Source: Pseudomonadota bacterium (GTDB taxonomy: Bacteria > Pseudomonadota > Alphaproteobacteria > Rhizobiales > Beijerinckiaceae). From it: a DNA stretch of 64,000 nucleotides. The notes under the pieces were generated by a model. The model saw only the letters and a program-made list of their open reading frames with translations, did no database searches and was not told where the DNA came from. Made by a program: the position numbers and the translations under genes. Positions 63,400-64,000 of the stretch are shown here, in pieces. Position 1 is the first letter of the stretch. Each line of letters begins with the position of its first letter. The stretch covers positions 62,001 to 126,000 of the forward strand of contig JAIUNR010000002.1 of the NCBI GenBank assembly GCA_020161575.1. The letters run 5' to 3'.

Positions 63400-64000
63400 T
63401 TACACACGATACCAGCTCTCAATGCTGCCAGTATTCACATCCCAGCCGGAAATACGGCACCGCAGCGAATTCGAGATCGCCGCCACCAATGGGCGCCAGA
63501 CAACCGGGATCACCGCGCCATCCTTGACCAGGATGTCGTTCATCTCGATGAAGATCGCGGCTCGCTTGACCGGATCGAGTTCGGATTCCGCCGCCGTTGC
63601 AAGCTTGTCGTATTCGGCATTCGCCCAGCGCGAAGGGTTGCGCCCCTGCCACTTGTTATCTTTCGTGGCAATGTTCGTGGACTTGAACGTATCCATGAAA
63701 AGGCCGGGATCAGGCTCTTGCGGGCCGTTCGTATACATCTGGATATCGGCATAGAATTTCGAGAATGTATCGTTGTTGCCGGGGTCCGCCGAGAAGAAGA
63801 CCGAGGCAACAACTGATTTCAGCTCAAGCTCGATGCCCGCCTTCTGGCATGCCTGCTTGATAATCGCCTGTGTTTTCTGGCGCGGCGCATTGGTTGACGT
63901 CTGGAAGACGAATTTCAACCGCTTTCCATCCTTCTCGCGGATACCCCCGGCACCGGGCTTCCAGCCGGCCTCTTCCAGCAGCTTGACCGCCTTCTCGACA
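63400..64000 (-). CDS. Second oligopeptide-binding protein, partial (5' end outside window)
   Basis: Only the C-terminal 200 or so residues are present; the frame runs past the window end. The text KFVFQTSTNAPRQKTQAIIKQACQKAGIELELKSVVASVFFSADPGN (read in parts) and the ending GSIESWYRV align closely with the 597-residue neighbour and with the orphan at 19.5 kb. It is the third member of this paralogue group and lies upstream of the oppBCDF operon on the same strand, so both proteins may feed one transporter with different ligands. Confidence 0.92.
   Translation of the reverse strand, partial: VEKAVKLLEEAGWKPGAGGIREKDGKRLKFVFQTSTNAPRQKTQAIIKQACQKAGIELELKSVVASVFFSADPGNNDTFSKFYADIQMYTNGPQEPDPGLFMDTFKSTNIATKDNKWQGRNPSRWANAEYDKLATAAESELDPVKRAAIFIEMNDILVKDGAVIPVVWRPLVAAISNSLRCRISGWDVNTGSIESWYRV

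Noticed and set aside
1-64000. CRISPR array, rRNA operon, insertion sequence or prophage
   Set aside because: No regularly spaced repeats, rRNA segments, transposase motifs or phage structural genes were seen; only the small tRNA-linked remnant is mobile in character.

Overview
The window is GC-rich, densely packed chromosomal DNA from an alphaproteobacterium, most likely of the Hyphomicrobiales (Rhizobiales). The evidence is an Irr-type Fur regulator with an N-terminal Cys-Pro heme motif and an HHH motif, a fabA-fabB-fabI operon, an intracellular PHA depolymerase, many importers for small organic nutrients, and a dispersed inverted repeat (31411-31511) of the kind common in this group. No species call is attempted.

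Layout. 1-7.8 kb: a lipoprotein, a fused HyuA-HyuB oxoprolinase/hydantoinase, and a divergent TRAP transporter operon ending in a MarR-type regulator, with shared promoter/operator DNA between them. 7.8-14.2 kb: RhlE-type helicase, OmpA-like protein, EamA exporter, RidA-like protein, DHDPS-family aldolase/lyase, and Ogt. 14.25-17.6 kb: a decayed integrative element beside tRNA-Leu(CAG), with an internally deleted integrase, a frameshifted AT-rich cargo gene and a chain of small ATGA-overlapping genes including a PC4-like protein. 17.7-23.6 kb: membrane protein, epimerase, an orphan oligopeptide-binding protein with a 3' frameshift, hydroxyacid dehydrogenase and an SH3 protein. 23.6-28.4 kb: irr divergent from fabA-fabB-fabI plus a DsbA-like gene. 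28.4-37.5 kb: central catabolism (SAF-domain oxidoreductase with TauE, glpK, FAD oxidase divergent from an ALDH7 dehydrogenase, CaiB CoA-transferase coupled to a ThDP enzyme). 37.6-48.6 kb: PBP1A, Bcr/CflA efflux, YgjP metallopeptidase, PhaZ, D-threonine-aldolase-like enzyme, Tag glycosylase, amidohydrolase and a chemoreceptor. 48.8-55.1 kb: XRE-cupin regulator, GAF protein and a complete ABC importer. 55.2-64 kb: DUF4337 protein, class III aminotransferase, and a second ABC importer (DFCB order on the minus strand) preceded by two paralogous binding proteins, the last cut by the window end.

Themes. Transport of amino-acid-like or peptide-like compounds dominates: one TRAP system, two ABC importers and four family-5 binding proteins, with neighbouring amidohydrolases, oxidases, an aminotransferase and a CoA-transferase that could process the imports. 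The three related Tat-exported binding proteins (19.5, 61.4 and 63.4 kb) look like duplicates serving one transporter. The most unusual parts are the decayed tRNA-Leu element, the shared operator region of the TRAP/hydantoinase locus, and several stop-codon or intergenic hairpins around the binding-protein genes. No CRISPR array, rRNA or intact transposon was seen.
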